A DNA stretch of 6,539 nucleotides from contig JAJZOA010000268.1 of the NCBI GenBank assembly GCA_021852225.1, positions 1-6,539 of the forward strand. Reading direction: 5' to 3'. Position 1 is the stretch's first letter. Each line of letters begins with the position of its first letter. Source of the DNA: Planctomycetota bacterium (lineage in GTDB: Bacteria > Planctomycetota > Phycisphaerae > WQYP01). Of this stretch, positions 1-6,539 are shown piece after piece. A program made the translations under genes and the position numbers. A model generated the notes under the pieces. That model did not search any database. It worked only from the letters and a program-made list of their open reading frames with translations, and was not told the DNA's origin.

Positions 1-1873
1 TACGCTTGCAGGCCTGGGCGCTGGAGACGCGTTCTCCAATGTAGAGATGGAGAACCGTTCCACCCGTATATTTGGCCTGCAGTTCCTCCTGCCGTTCCAG
101 AGCCTCGAAGGGGTCATCCGTGAACCCCGCGGGAAGCTGCGAGGAATTTGTATAGTATGGTTTATCCAGCACGCCGGCCTGGAGAATGTCGGGGAATCTT
201 TTCTTGTCCTCTTTGGCGAAGCGATAAGTTGTTCCTTCAGCGGGGGTGGCCTCAAGGTTGTACATCCGTCCCGTCTGGTCTTGAAACTCAAGTATGCGCC
301 GGCGGACGTGATCCAGCAGACGGCAAGCGAACTGGTGGCCCCATTGGGTGGTGATGTTGTGGGTGTCGTCGGTAAAATTTCGTATCATTTCGTTGATGCC
401 GTTGACGCCGATGGTGGAGAAATGATTCCGGAGGCTGCCCAAATAACGCTTGGAATATGGGAAAAGTCCATCATCCATGTGGCGTTGAATCACTTTGCGT
501 TTAATTTCAAGGCTGTTTTTCGCCAGTTCAAGGAGACGGTCAAGTTCACGGAACAACTGCTCCTCCTTTCCCTTATGGACATAACCCAACCGAGCGCAGT
601 TCACGGTCACCACTCCCACGGAACCGGTTTGTTCCGCGCTTCCGAAAAGCCCGTTGCCACGTTTCAGCAGTTCGCGCAGATCAAGTTGCAGGCGACAGCA
701 CATGGATCGAATCATACGGGGTTCAAGTTCGGAATTGATAAAATTCTGAAAATAGGGCAATCCATATTTGGCGGTCATGCCAAAAAGCAGATTTGCATTC
801 TCATCGTCCCAGGGGAAATCCTTGGTCATGTTGTAGGTGGGAATGGGGAAGGTAAAGACACGTCCCCTGGCATCGCCTGCGGTCATTACTTCAATGTAGG
901 CACGATTGATTAACGCCATCTCAGCATTTAGGTCGCCGTAATGAAAAGGCATCTCCTCACCGCCGATAACCGGCGACTGTGTGCGTAAATCCTCGGGGCA
1001 GCCCCAGTCGAAGGTAATGTTTGTGAAGGGCGTCTGGCTGCCCCATCGGGAGGGAACATTCAAGTTATAGATGAATTCCTGGATATTTTGTCGGACCTCT
1101 TCGTAGGACAGGCGGTCCTTGCGGACGAAAGGTGCCAGATAGGTGTCAAAAGAGCTGAATGCCTGCGCACCGGCCCACTCGTTTTGCAGCGTGCCCAGGA
1201 AGTTAACCATTTGTCCAACAGCACTGGAAAGGTGCCGGGGCGGCGACGCCTCCACTTTGCCGGAAACACCGTTAAAACCCTCCGTAAGCAGCGTTCTAAG
1301 CGACCACCCTGCGCAATACCCGGCCAGCATGTCCAAGTCGTGAATATGTATGTCCGCCTCGCGATGGGCCTGTCCGATTTCCTCTGGATAAACATGACCC
1401 AGCCAGTAATTCGCAATCACCTTGCCCGCCACATTGAGTATCAGGCCTCCCAGCGAATAACCCTGGTTTGCGTTGGCCTGCACGCGCCAATCCTGTCGAC
1501 CAAGATACTCGTTGACCGAAGCCGTGGCGTTGATCGTTACTTCCCGGTCCTGACGAAGTCGCTGATGCTGTTCCCGATAGGCTATGTATGCCCGAGCCGT
1601 CTTCAGATAACCGGCCGCGAGCAAACAGCTTTCCACCTCGCTCTGAATATCCTCTATATCCGGACAATTGCCGGGTATCCGTTGTTCCACATTGGCAATA
1701 ACCTGTTGCGTCAGAAGCGTTGCCGCCTCGTCTCCAAACTCACCAGTGGCGCGCCCCGCCCGCAGAATGGCGGAAAAGATTCGCCCGGCGTCAAACGGCG
1801 ACTGTGTGCCGTCGCGGTTGGTGACGCGCTTGTTCAAAGGGGTCTGTTGTCCGGAATTTATCACGTGGCCCAT
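1..1873 (-). CDS. nrdD: Anaerobic (class III) ribonucleoside-triphosphate reductase, C-terminus cut by window edge
   Basis: Reduces ribonucleoside triphosphates to dNTPs without oxygen, using a glycyl radical installed by the SAM-dependent activase NrdG. The frame is open for 624 codons from the ATG at 1873 to the left edge, with no stop or frameshift. Residues ~13-105 form an ATP-cone (VTNRDGTQSPFDAGRI at 17-32), the allosteric dATP/ATP site. The catalytic barrel follows: HIHDLDMLAGYCAGWS (176-191) with C187, HLSSAVGQMVNFLGTLQNEW (214-233), NVPSRWGSQTPFTN (272-285), the finger-loop motif RSMCCRLQLD (389-398) with C392/C393 as candidate thiyl-radical cysteine, and STIGVNGINE (486-495). The last visible residues are HLYIGERVSSAQACKR. 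The family is usually ~600-710 residues, so about 80 are missing, including the zinc-binding cysteines and the glycyl-radical loop. The start is set by AAGGAG six bases upstream, and it overlaps the end of metE by 13 nt, implying co-transcription. The layout resembles Thermotoga-type NrdD more than E. coli NrdD (from memory). nrdG would be expected further left. Confidence 0.96.
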   Translation of the reverse strand, partial: MGHVINSGQQTPLNKRVTNRDGTQSPFDAGRIFSAILRAGRATGEFGDEAATLLTQQVIANVEQRIPGNCPDIEDIQSEVESCLLAAGYLKTARAYIAYREQHQRLRQDREVTINATASVNEYLGRQDWRVQANANQGYSLGGLILNVAGKVIANYWLGHVYPEEIGQAHREADIHIHDLDMLAGYCAGWSLRTLLTEGFNGVSGKVEASPPRHLSSAVGQMVNFLGTLQNEWAGAQAFSSFDTYLAPFVRKDRLSYEEVRQNIQEFIYNLNVPSRWGSQTPFTNITFDWGCPEDLRTQSPVIGGEEMPFHYGDLNAEMALINRAYIEVMTAGDARGRVFTFPIPTYNMTKDFPWDDENANLLFGMTAKYGLPYFQNFINSELEPRMIRSMCCRLQLDLRELLKRGNGLFGSAEQTGSVGVVTVNCARLGYVHKGKEEQLFRELDRLLELAKNSLEIKRKVIQRHMDDGLFPYSKRYLGSLRNHFSTIGVNGINEMIRNFTDDTHNITTQWGHQFACRLLDHVRRRILEFQDQTGRMYNLEATPAEGTTYRFAKEDKKRFPDILQAGVLDKPYYTNSSQLPAGFTDDPFEALERQEELQAKYTGGTVLHLYIGERVSSAQACKR

Positions 1874-4170
1874 ATCTTACTCCTTATGGTGTCGGATTTG
1901 GTTTGTTTACGGATTTCCGCCGCGGCCGCCACCATATTTATCAGCGCGGGCTTCACCTGGTCCCACCGGCGCGTTTTCAGGCCGCAATCCGGGTTCACCC
2001 AAAGCTGATCCGCCGGCACCACCCGCGCGGCCATTTGCAGAAGACTGGCCATGGCCTCAACGGTTGGAATTTCCGGACTGTGAATGTCATAGACGCCCGG
2101 CCCGACGTCATTCGGATAGCGGAATTCCCGAAACGCCGCCAGCAGTTCCATGCCACTGCGCGCCGCTTCAATGGAAATCACATCCGCGTCAAGCTCCGCG
2201 ATGGCGGGCATAATGTCATTAAAATCGCAGTAGCACATGTGGGTGTGAATCTGTGTGCAATCCTCCACGCCGCTGACCGCGAGGCGGAAACATTCGGTCG
2301 CCCAATTCAAATAACCCTGGCGCTGATCGGTTGCCAGTGGCAGACCTTCGCGCAGCGCCGGTTCGTCCACCTGAATAATCCGGATGCCAGCTTTTTCCAG
2401 GTCCATCACTTCATCGCGTATGGCCAGCGCAATTTGCCGACATACATCGCGTCGCGGCAGGTCATCGCGGACAAATGACCATTGCATAATTGTTACCGGG
2501 CCGGTCAACATGCCTTTCATCGGCCGGGTTGTCAGCGACTGGGCATAGGCGGAAATATCCACCGTCATGGCCGCCGGACGCTGAACGTCGCCAAATATCA
2601 CCGGCGGTTTGACGCAGCGGGACCCGTAACTTTGTACCCAGCCGTTGGCTGTCGTCAGGAAGCCGGTCAACTGTTCGCCAAAAAATTCCACCATATCTGT
2701 GCGTTCGCTTTCGCCGTGTACCAGCACATCCAGACCTATGGCTTCCTGAATTTCCACCGCCTCCTGAATCTGCTTCCGATGAAATGCGGTGTACTCTTCC
2801 AGAGACATGGTTCCGGCCCGCCAAGCCATGCGGGCGCGGCGCACGTCCTGCGTCTGAGGAAAGGACCCGATGGTGGTTGTGGGCCACTGGGGGAGACGCA
2901 GATTAGCCTGCTGTGCAACCTTCCGGTTGGCAAAGCGGCTGCGGCGTGCGGTCATGACTTTGGTGACCGCTGCGGAGCGCTGCCGCACCGCCGGATTTAC
3001 CACACCGCCGGCCGTGTTCCGGGCGGCCAGCACCGCACGGGCGGTCTGCAATGACTCAGTCGCGGCAGCCGGGTGATCCACCGCGTTTTTCAGCGCGACA
3101 ATTTCATGAAGCTTCTGGTGGGCAAATGCCATCCAGGTGAAGGGCTGATCGGGGGCCCGCGGCTCGGTATTCAGATCCACGGGAACATGCAGCAGTGAAC
3201 AGGAAGGTCCCACCATCACCCTTTGCGTCCCCAACGCCCGCACAGCCATGGTCAGCGGTTCAACTTTTGCCTCTATATCCGCCCGCCAAATATTCCGGCC
3301 GTCAATCAGTCCAAGAGACAAAACCTTTGCTGGTCCGATTTTGCTTATCAGTTCGGGAAGCTCATGTGCCGCACGGGTCATATCCAGATGCAGCCCGGCG
3401 ACCGGCAGATTCACAGCGCAATCCAGGTTGTCGGCCAACGGGCCGAAATAGCTGGTCAGCATCAGCTTTAGGCCCGGTGCGGCAAGGCACAATCCTTGAT
3501 AGGCACGCTGGAACGCGCTGCGTGCGGCCGCGCTGCTTTCCACGGCCAGGCACGGTTCATCCATCTGAATCCATTGCGCCCCGGCATCCTGCAATTTTGT
3601 GAGCACCTGTCCGTACACCGGCAGCAGGTGTTCAAGCAAACCAAGCGGATGAAATGTGGAATTGGCCGCCTTGGACAGGAGCAGGAAGGACACCGGTCCC
3701 AGCAGAACCGGTCGGGTCAGAATGCCCAGTTTCCGCGCCTCCAGAAATTCCCGGATTGGCTTGTCTGACCGTACAACAAAATTCTGGCCTTCCTGAAGTT
3801 CCGGCACAAGATAATGATAATTCGTATCAAACCATTTGGTCATTTCCAGCGCCGGGGTGTCCGGGCCGCCGCGGGCCATGGCAAAATATGTCTTCAGGTC
3901 AACGGCACCGGACGGTGCGGCAAATCGTGCAGGAATTGCCCCGGCCATGACGGCGGTATCCAGCATATGGTCGTAGAGTGAAAAATCGCCTGAAGGAATA
4001 TGGTCAATGCCGGCCTGCAGTTGTAGCAGCCAGTGGCCGCGGCGGATTTTTGCCATTTCCTCCAGCATCCGGCTGTCATTGATCTGGCCGGACCAGAACG
4101 CCTCCAAATGTTTTTTGAATTCGCGCTGTCCGCCAATACGTGGAAAACCAAGGTTGGTCGCCAATACCAT
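1861..4170 (-). CDS. metE: Cobalamin-independent methionine synthase (5-methyltetrahydropteroyltriglutamate-homocysteine methyltransferase)
   Basis: Transfers the methyl group of 5-methyltetrahydrofolate polyglutamate to homocysteine, giving methionine in the cytoplasm without B12. At 769 residues it is complete (E. coli MetE is 753). The N-terminal half (1 to ~390) opens with LGFPRIGGQREFKK (7-20), as in the folate-binding duplicate domain, and carries QAGIDHIPSGDFSLYDH (52-68). The catalytic half begins at TTTIGSFPQT (431-440). The zinc ligands H644, C646, E668 and C729 match E. coli H641, C643, E665 and C726 with a constant +3 offset. Homocysteine-binding E487 (VHGESER) and D602 (QVDEPALREG) match E484 and D599. 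C648 corresponds to the E. coli residue (C645) whose oxidation inactivates the enzyme. GGAG eight bases upstream supports the ATG at 4170. It follows nrdB by 60 nt and overlaps nrdD by 13 nt, an unusual place for a methionine gene. Sampled lines look richer in GC than its neighbours, a hint of separate origin. Confidence 0.98.
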   Translation of the reverse strand: MVLATNLGFPRIGGQREFKKHLEAFWSGQINDSRMLEEMAKIRRGHWLLQLQAGIDHIPSGDFSLYDHMLDTAVMAGAIPARFAAPSGAVDLKTYFAMARGGPDTPALEMTKWFDTNYHYLVPELQEGQNFVVRSDKPIREFLEARKLGILTRPVLLGPVSFLLLSKAANSTFHPLGLLEHLLPVYGQVLTKLQDAGAQWIQMDEPCLAVESSAAARSAFQRAYQGLCLAAPGLKLMLTSYFGPLADNLDCAVNLPVAGLHLDMTRAAHELPELISKIGPAKVLSLGLIDGRNIWRADIEAKVEPLTMAVRALGTQRVMVGPSCSLLHVPVDLNTEPRAPDQPFTWMAFAHQKLHEIVALKNAVDHPAAATESLQTARAVLAARNTAGGVVNPAVRQRSAAVTKVMTARRSRFANRKVAQQANLRLPQWPTTTIGSFPQTQDVRRARMAWRAGTMSLEEYTAFHRKQIQEAVEIQEAIGLDVLVHGESERTDMVEFFGEQLTGFLTTANGWVQSYGSRCVKPPVIFGDVQRPAAMTVDISAYAQSLTTRPMKGMLTGPVTIMQWSFVRDDLPRRDVCRQIALAIRDEVMDLEKAGIRIIQVDEPALREGLPLATDQRQGYLNWATECFRLAVSGVEDCTQIHTHMCYCDFNDIMPAIAELDADVISIEAARSGMELLAAFREFRYPNDVGPGVYDIHSPEIPTVEAMASLLQMAARVVPADQLWVNPDCGLKTRRWDQVKPALINMVAAAAEIRKQTKSDTIRSKIWAT
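1880..1885 (-). promoter_or_regulatory. Shine-Dalgarno sequence of nrdD, inside the metE coding region
   Basis: AAGGAG lies six bases before the nrdD ATG at 1873 and fixes that start. It is encoded by metE codons 762-764 (ATA AGG AGT). All five arginine codons in the first 70 codons of metE are CGN, so the AGG here may be kept for ribosome binding (inference). The strong site suggests independent initiation on nrdD as well as possible coupling to metE termination. Confidence 0.85.
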
Positions 4171-4178
4171 CGTGATAT

Positions 4179-4182
4179 CTCC
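4179..4182 (-). promoter_or_regulatory. Shine-Dalgarno sequence of metE
   Basis: GGAG lies eight bases before the ATG at 4170, supporting this start. The rest of the 60-nt nrdB-metE gap shows no convincing -35/-10 pair and is too short for a riboswitch. metE therefore probably depends on readthrough from nrdAB. Confidence 0.7.
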
Positions 4183-4230
4183 AGTGAAAACCGGGTCGAA
4201 ACCGGATTACGTGTTGTGCCTGTTCCGCGG

Positions 4231-5286
4231 TTACCAGCTTAGTGTGCCGGCGTTCTGATATTCCGTTACCCGCGTCTCGAAAAAGTTCTTCTCTTTGGCC
4301 AGGTCCATTGTTTCACTCATCCAGGTGAACGGATTGTGGCTGCCATAACGGCGGCCCAGACCAATGCGTTCCAGCCGCCGGTCGGCCACATACTGGACGT
4401 ATTCCTTGAACAGCCCCGCGTTCAGGCCAAGCACACCGCCGGGCAGGCAGTCCTGGGCATAACGGATTTCAAATTCCACTGCACGGGCCACCATCTGGCC
4501 GATTTCTTCCTGCAGTTCAGCGTCCCAGGCGGTCGGATTTTCCTGCCGAATGGTGTTAATCAGGTCTATGCCAAAATTCAGATGAATCGTTTCATCCCGC
4601 AGAATGTACTGGAACTGCTGTCCTATGCCCGTCATCCGGTTCTGCCGGTGAAACGAGAGGATCATCACAAACCCGCTGTAGAAAAATATCCCCTCCATAA
4701 TAATGTAAAACCCGACCAGATTACGGATGAATCTTCGGATTCCCGCATCATCCGCGGTGGAAAAATCGGGCTGGAGAATGTCCCGTGTCAGGGACATGAC
4801 AAATTCATCCTTACCGGCGATTGCTGCCACTTCGTGGTACATGTTGAATACCGCGCGGCCGTCTAGACCCAGCGATTCACAAATGTAGTGGAATGTATGG
4901 GTATGCACGGCTTCCTCAAAGGCCTGCCGCAACAGATACTGCCGCGCTTCGGCATTGGTGATGTGCCGGAAAATGGCCAGAACGATATTGTTTCCCACCA
5001 GGCTTTCACCGGTACTGAAAAAGCCGAGGTTTCGCAAAATAACCCGGCGCTCCGCTTCGGTCAGTCGATCGGATTTCCACAGGTCAATATCGGACTGCAT
5101 GCCCACTTCGGTGGGCATCCAGTTGTTCGCACATCCGTTAATATAATGTTCCCATGCCCACTCATATTTCAGGGGCCAGACCTGATTCACATCCACCGCG
5201 GCGCAATTCAGCAGCCGTTTGTCCGCCGCATCCGGGCGGCGTGACAGATCAAAGGCATTCGCCGGGGCATTGTTGCAACATGACAT
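4231..5286 (-). CDS. nrdB: Class Ic ribonucleotide reductase, beta (R2, radical-generating) subunit
   Basis: Houses the dimetal cofactor that generates the oxidising equivalent passed to NrdA for ribonucleotide reduction. At 351 residues it is complete (C. trachomatis R2 is 346). The ligands E94, E125, H128, E198, E232 and H235 equal chlamydial E89, E120, H123, E193, E227 and H230, all with offset +5. The radical position is F132 (motif EEAVHTHTF, 124-132), matching chlamydial F127. Typical class Ia proteins have Tyr here. This marks class Ic, whose cofactor is Mn(IV)/Fe(III) with no tyrosyl radical. Electron-transfer residues W56, Y227, D231 and C-terminal Y343 correspond to chlamydial W51, Y222, D226 and Y338. 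A long hydrophobic helix (190-211, around [16 protein letters not shown]) is part of the ferritin-like fold, not a membrane anchor. The N-terminus ([13 protein letters not shown]) is not conserved in the family as I know it. The ATG at 5286 has AGGAG eight bases upstream. nrdA ends 35 nt upstream, so the subunits are made together. Chlamydial numbers are from memory. Confidence 0.98.
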   Translation of the reverse strand: MSCCNNAPANAFDLSRRPDAADKRLLNCAAVDVNQVWPLKYEWAWEHYINGCANNWMPTEVGMQSDIDLWKSDRLTEAERRVILRNLGFFSTGESLVGNNIVLAIFRHITNAEARQYLLRQAFEEAVHTHTFHYICESLGLDGRAVFNMYHEVAAIAGKDEFVMSLTRDILQPDFSTADDAGIRRFIRNLVGFYIIMEGIFFYSGFVMILSFHRQNRMTGIGQQFQYILRDETIHLNFGIDLINTIRQENPTAWDAELQEEIGQMVARAVEFEIRYAQDCLPGGVLGLNAGLFKEYVQYVADRRLERIGLGRRYGSHNPFTWMSETMDLAKEKNFFETRVTEYQNAGTLSW

Positions 5287-5294
5287 GGTTCATA

Positions 5295-5299
5295 CTCCT
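5295..5299 (-). promoter_or_regulatory. Shine-Dalgarno sequence of nrdB
   Basis: AGGAG lies eight bases before the nrdB ATG at 5286, within the 35-nt nrdA-nrdB gap. An out-of-frame ATG at 5293 sits only one base after the motif, too close to be used, so 5286 is preferred. Confidence 0.8.
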
Positions 5300-5321
5300 G
5301 ATGAAAAACAGAATCGTGGAT

Positions 5322-6539
5322 TTACTGACACGCTTCGCACGACGGGTTGTTCAGCCCGCACGATGCCGGCGCTTCAGCCGAACGGTCAATGACAACTTCG
5401 GCCGATGCCGACGCATGCTTCATCCATCGCGGCTGAATGCCGTGGGCATTGATGTCCACGCTTGATTTTTCCACCTGCGTTGCGGCCTGCGAACGCAGGT
5501 AATAGGTGGTTTTGAGTCCCTTGCGCCAGGCTAGAAAATACATTTCTTCCAGCCGCCGGCCGCTGGGCTGGTCCAGGTACAGATTCAGCGACTGGCCCAT
5601 ATCAATCCATTTCTGGCGGCGCGCGGCGGCTTCAATAATCCATCGCGGCTCAATTTCAAAGGCGGTCCGGTACAGGCGCCGCAGTGACTCGGGAATACGA
5701 TCGATGGATTGCACGGATCCGTCGAAATGTTTCAGATCGTCAATCATGCGGTCGTCCCAAAGGCCCAAGGCTTCAAGGTCCGCGACCAGGCGCCGGTTAA
5801 TCCACGCAAAATCTCCGGACAGATTGGATTTGGCAAACAGATTGCGATAGGCCGGCTCTATGGATTGCGCCACGCCGGCAATATTGGAAATCGTGGCGGT
5901 AGGTGCAATGGCCATCACATTGCTGTTGCGCATTCCATGCGCGGCCACCTGGCGGCGTACCAGGCTCCAGTCCATGGTGCTGGTGCGGTCCACATCTATG
6001 CTTTCGCCGCGTTGGCTTTCCAGCAATTCCAGAGTGTCCAGCGGCAGAAGTCCCCGGTCCCATTTGGACCCGCGGTACGATCTATATACACCGCGTTCCT
6101 GTGCCAGGCTGCTGCTGGCCAGAATGGCGTGGTAACTGATGAATTCCATGTTTTTATCAGCAAAATCGACAGCGGCATCGCTGTCGTACGCAATGCGATG
6201 GACAAACAGCGCATCTTGAAACCCCATGATACCCAGGCCAACCGGTCGATGGCGCAGATTCGCATCGCGGGCTTCAGGCGTCGGGTAAAAATTAATGTCA
6301 ATCACATTGTCCAGCATGCGTACCGCCGTTGCGATGGTGCGGGCAAGAGCAGGCTCGTCTACGCCCGATTCGGTTACATGGGCCGCAAGATTCAGCGATC
6401 CTAAATTGCAGACGGCCGTTTCCGTTTCACTGGTATTGAGCAGAATTTCCGTGCACAGGTTGGAACTGTGCACGACTCCGGCATGATCCTGCGGAGAGCG
6501 AATATTGGAGGGGTCCTTGAACGTCATCCACGGATGGCC
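5322..6539 (-). CDS. nrdA: Class I ribonucleotide reductase, alpha (R1, catalytic) subunit, N-terminus outside window
   Basis: Catalytic and allosteric subunit that reduces ribonucleoside diphosphates, paired with the NrdB encoded 35 nt downstream. Only the last 405 residues are present; the frame is open to the right edge (first residues [10 protein letters not shown]), so the methionine at 6527 is internal and not a start. In fragment numbering, N27, C29 and E31 (SSNLCTEI) match E. coli N437, C439 (thiyl-radical cysteine) and E441. C44 (AVCNLGS) matches C462 of the substrate-reducing disulfide pair. Its partner C225 is off-window. [11 protein letters not shown] (212-222) is a conserved substrate-phosphate-binding region. 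Y346 and Y347 (TTYYLRS) match Y730 and Y731 of the radical-transfer chain. The tail has C394, C401 and C404 and ends SCEACQ; these are the swinging-arm cysteines that re-reduce the active site. The E. coli tail ends CESGACKI instead. Whether the missing part holds one or more ATP-cones cannot be seen. Confidence 0.97.
   Translation of the reverse strand, partial: GHPWMTFKDPSNIRSPQDHAGVVHSSNLCTEILLNTSETETAVCNLGSLNLAAHVTESGVDEPALARTIATAVRMLDNVIDINFYPTPEARDANLRHRPVGLGIMGFQDALFVHRIAYDSDAAVDFADKNMEFISYHAILASSSLAQERGVYRSYRGSKWDRGLLPLDTLELLESQRGESIDVDRTSTMDWSLVRRQVAAHGMRNSNVMAIAPTATISNIAGVAQSIEPAYRNLFAKSNLSGDFAWINRRLVADLEALGLWDDRMIDDLKHFDGSVQSIDRIPESLRRLYRTAFEIEPRWIIEAAARRQKWIDMGQSLNLYLDQPSGRRLEEMYFLAWRKGLKTTYYLRSQAATQVEKSSVDINAHGIQPRWMKHASASAEVVIDRSAEAPASCGLNNPSCEACQ

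Noticed and set aside
971..1809. Exact 14-base direct repeat, at 971-984 and 1796-1809
   Set aside because: Both copies are in the nrdD frame and encode the same TQSP tetrapeptide in unrelated domains. Mildly unlikely by chance, but no function suggests itself.
47..2008. Two long plus-strand reading frames (47-913, 288 codons; 1088-2008, 306 codons)
   Set aside because: They lie antisense to nrdD, whose minus-strand frame is continuously open and full of conserved NrdD motifs. The plus-strand translations show no recognisable domain.
4192..4206. Small inverted repeat (CCGG, seven-base loop, CCGG) followed by four T on the minus strand in the nrdB-metE gap
   Set aside because: A four-base-pair stem is too weak for an intrinsic terminator, and the T run is short. 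Probably chance in GC-rich DNA.
5250..5293. Micro-ORF of 14 codons starting at 5293 and overlapping the nrdB start, as a possible leader peptide
   Set aside because: Its ATG is only one base from the Shine-Dalgarno motif, and nothing else supports translation. The motif is well spaced for the nrdB ATG at 5286.
5709..6404. 231-codon plus-strand open frame
   Set aside because: It is a shadow of nrdA. The minus strand encodes conserved R1 sequence throughout this stretch.
6525..6527. Methionine codon as a start for nrdA
   Set aside because: The frame continues upstream as GHPW, a conserved part of R1 directly before MTFKDP, and there is no ribosome-binding site.

Overview
The window is completely filled by four genes, all on the minus strand and packed like one operon. 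In transcription order (right to left) they are nrdA (3' part only, running off the right edge), nrdB, metE and nrdD (running off the left edge before its C-terminal glycyl-radical end). The gaps are 35 nt (nrdA-nrdB) and 60 nt (nrdB-metE), and metE and nrdD overlap by 13 nt. Each gene whose start is visible has a good Shine-Dalgarno sequence. No stretch over 60 nt lacks a gene. I see no RNA gene, mobile element, CRISPR array or convincing internal promoter or terminator.

nrdA and nrdB encode the two subunits of an aerobic class I ribonucleotide reductase. NrdB has phenylalanine (F132) where the usual radical tyrosine would be, while all six metal ligands are kept. That is the hallmark of class Ic enzymes such as the Chlamydia trachomatis R2, which use a Mn/Fe cofactor instead of a tyrosyl radical. 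nrdD encodes an anaerobic class III (glycyl-radical) ribonucleotide reductase with an N-terminal ATP-cone. Between them sits metE, the cobalamin-independent methionine synthase, with its zinc ligands and substrate residues intact.

The combination makes sense together. The operon supplies dNTPs with oxygen (class Ic) and without it (class III), and it makes methionine, the precursor of the S-adenosylmethionine that activates NrdD. All the enzymes are the B12-independent alternatives to class II ribonucleotide reductase and MetH. An inferred model is therefore a 'no-B12' operon, possibly controlled by a cobalamin riboswitch upstream of nrdA, outside this window. That control is not seen here.

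The organism is a bacterium of moderately high GC (roughly 50-58% in hand-counted lines) with a facultative or oxygen-variable lifestyle. The strongly Chlamydia-like NrdB and the NrdA tail ending CEACQ are compatible with the Planctomycetes-Verrucomicrobia-Chlamydiae group or relatives. However, class Ic enzymes spread horizontally, so the taxonomy is a weak inference. The individual families are known; the interest lies in the class Ic cofactor site and the unusual gene grouping.
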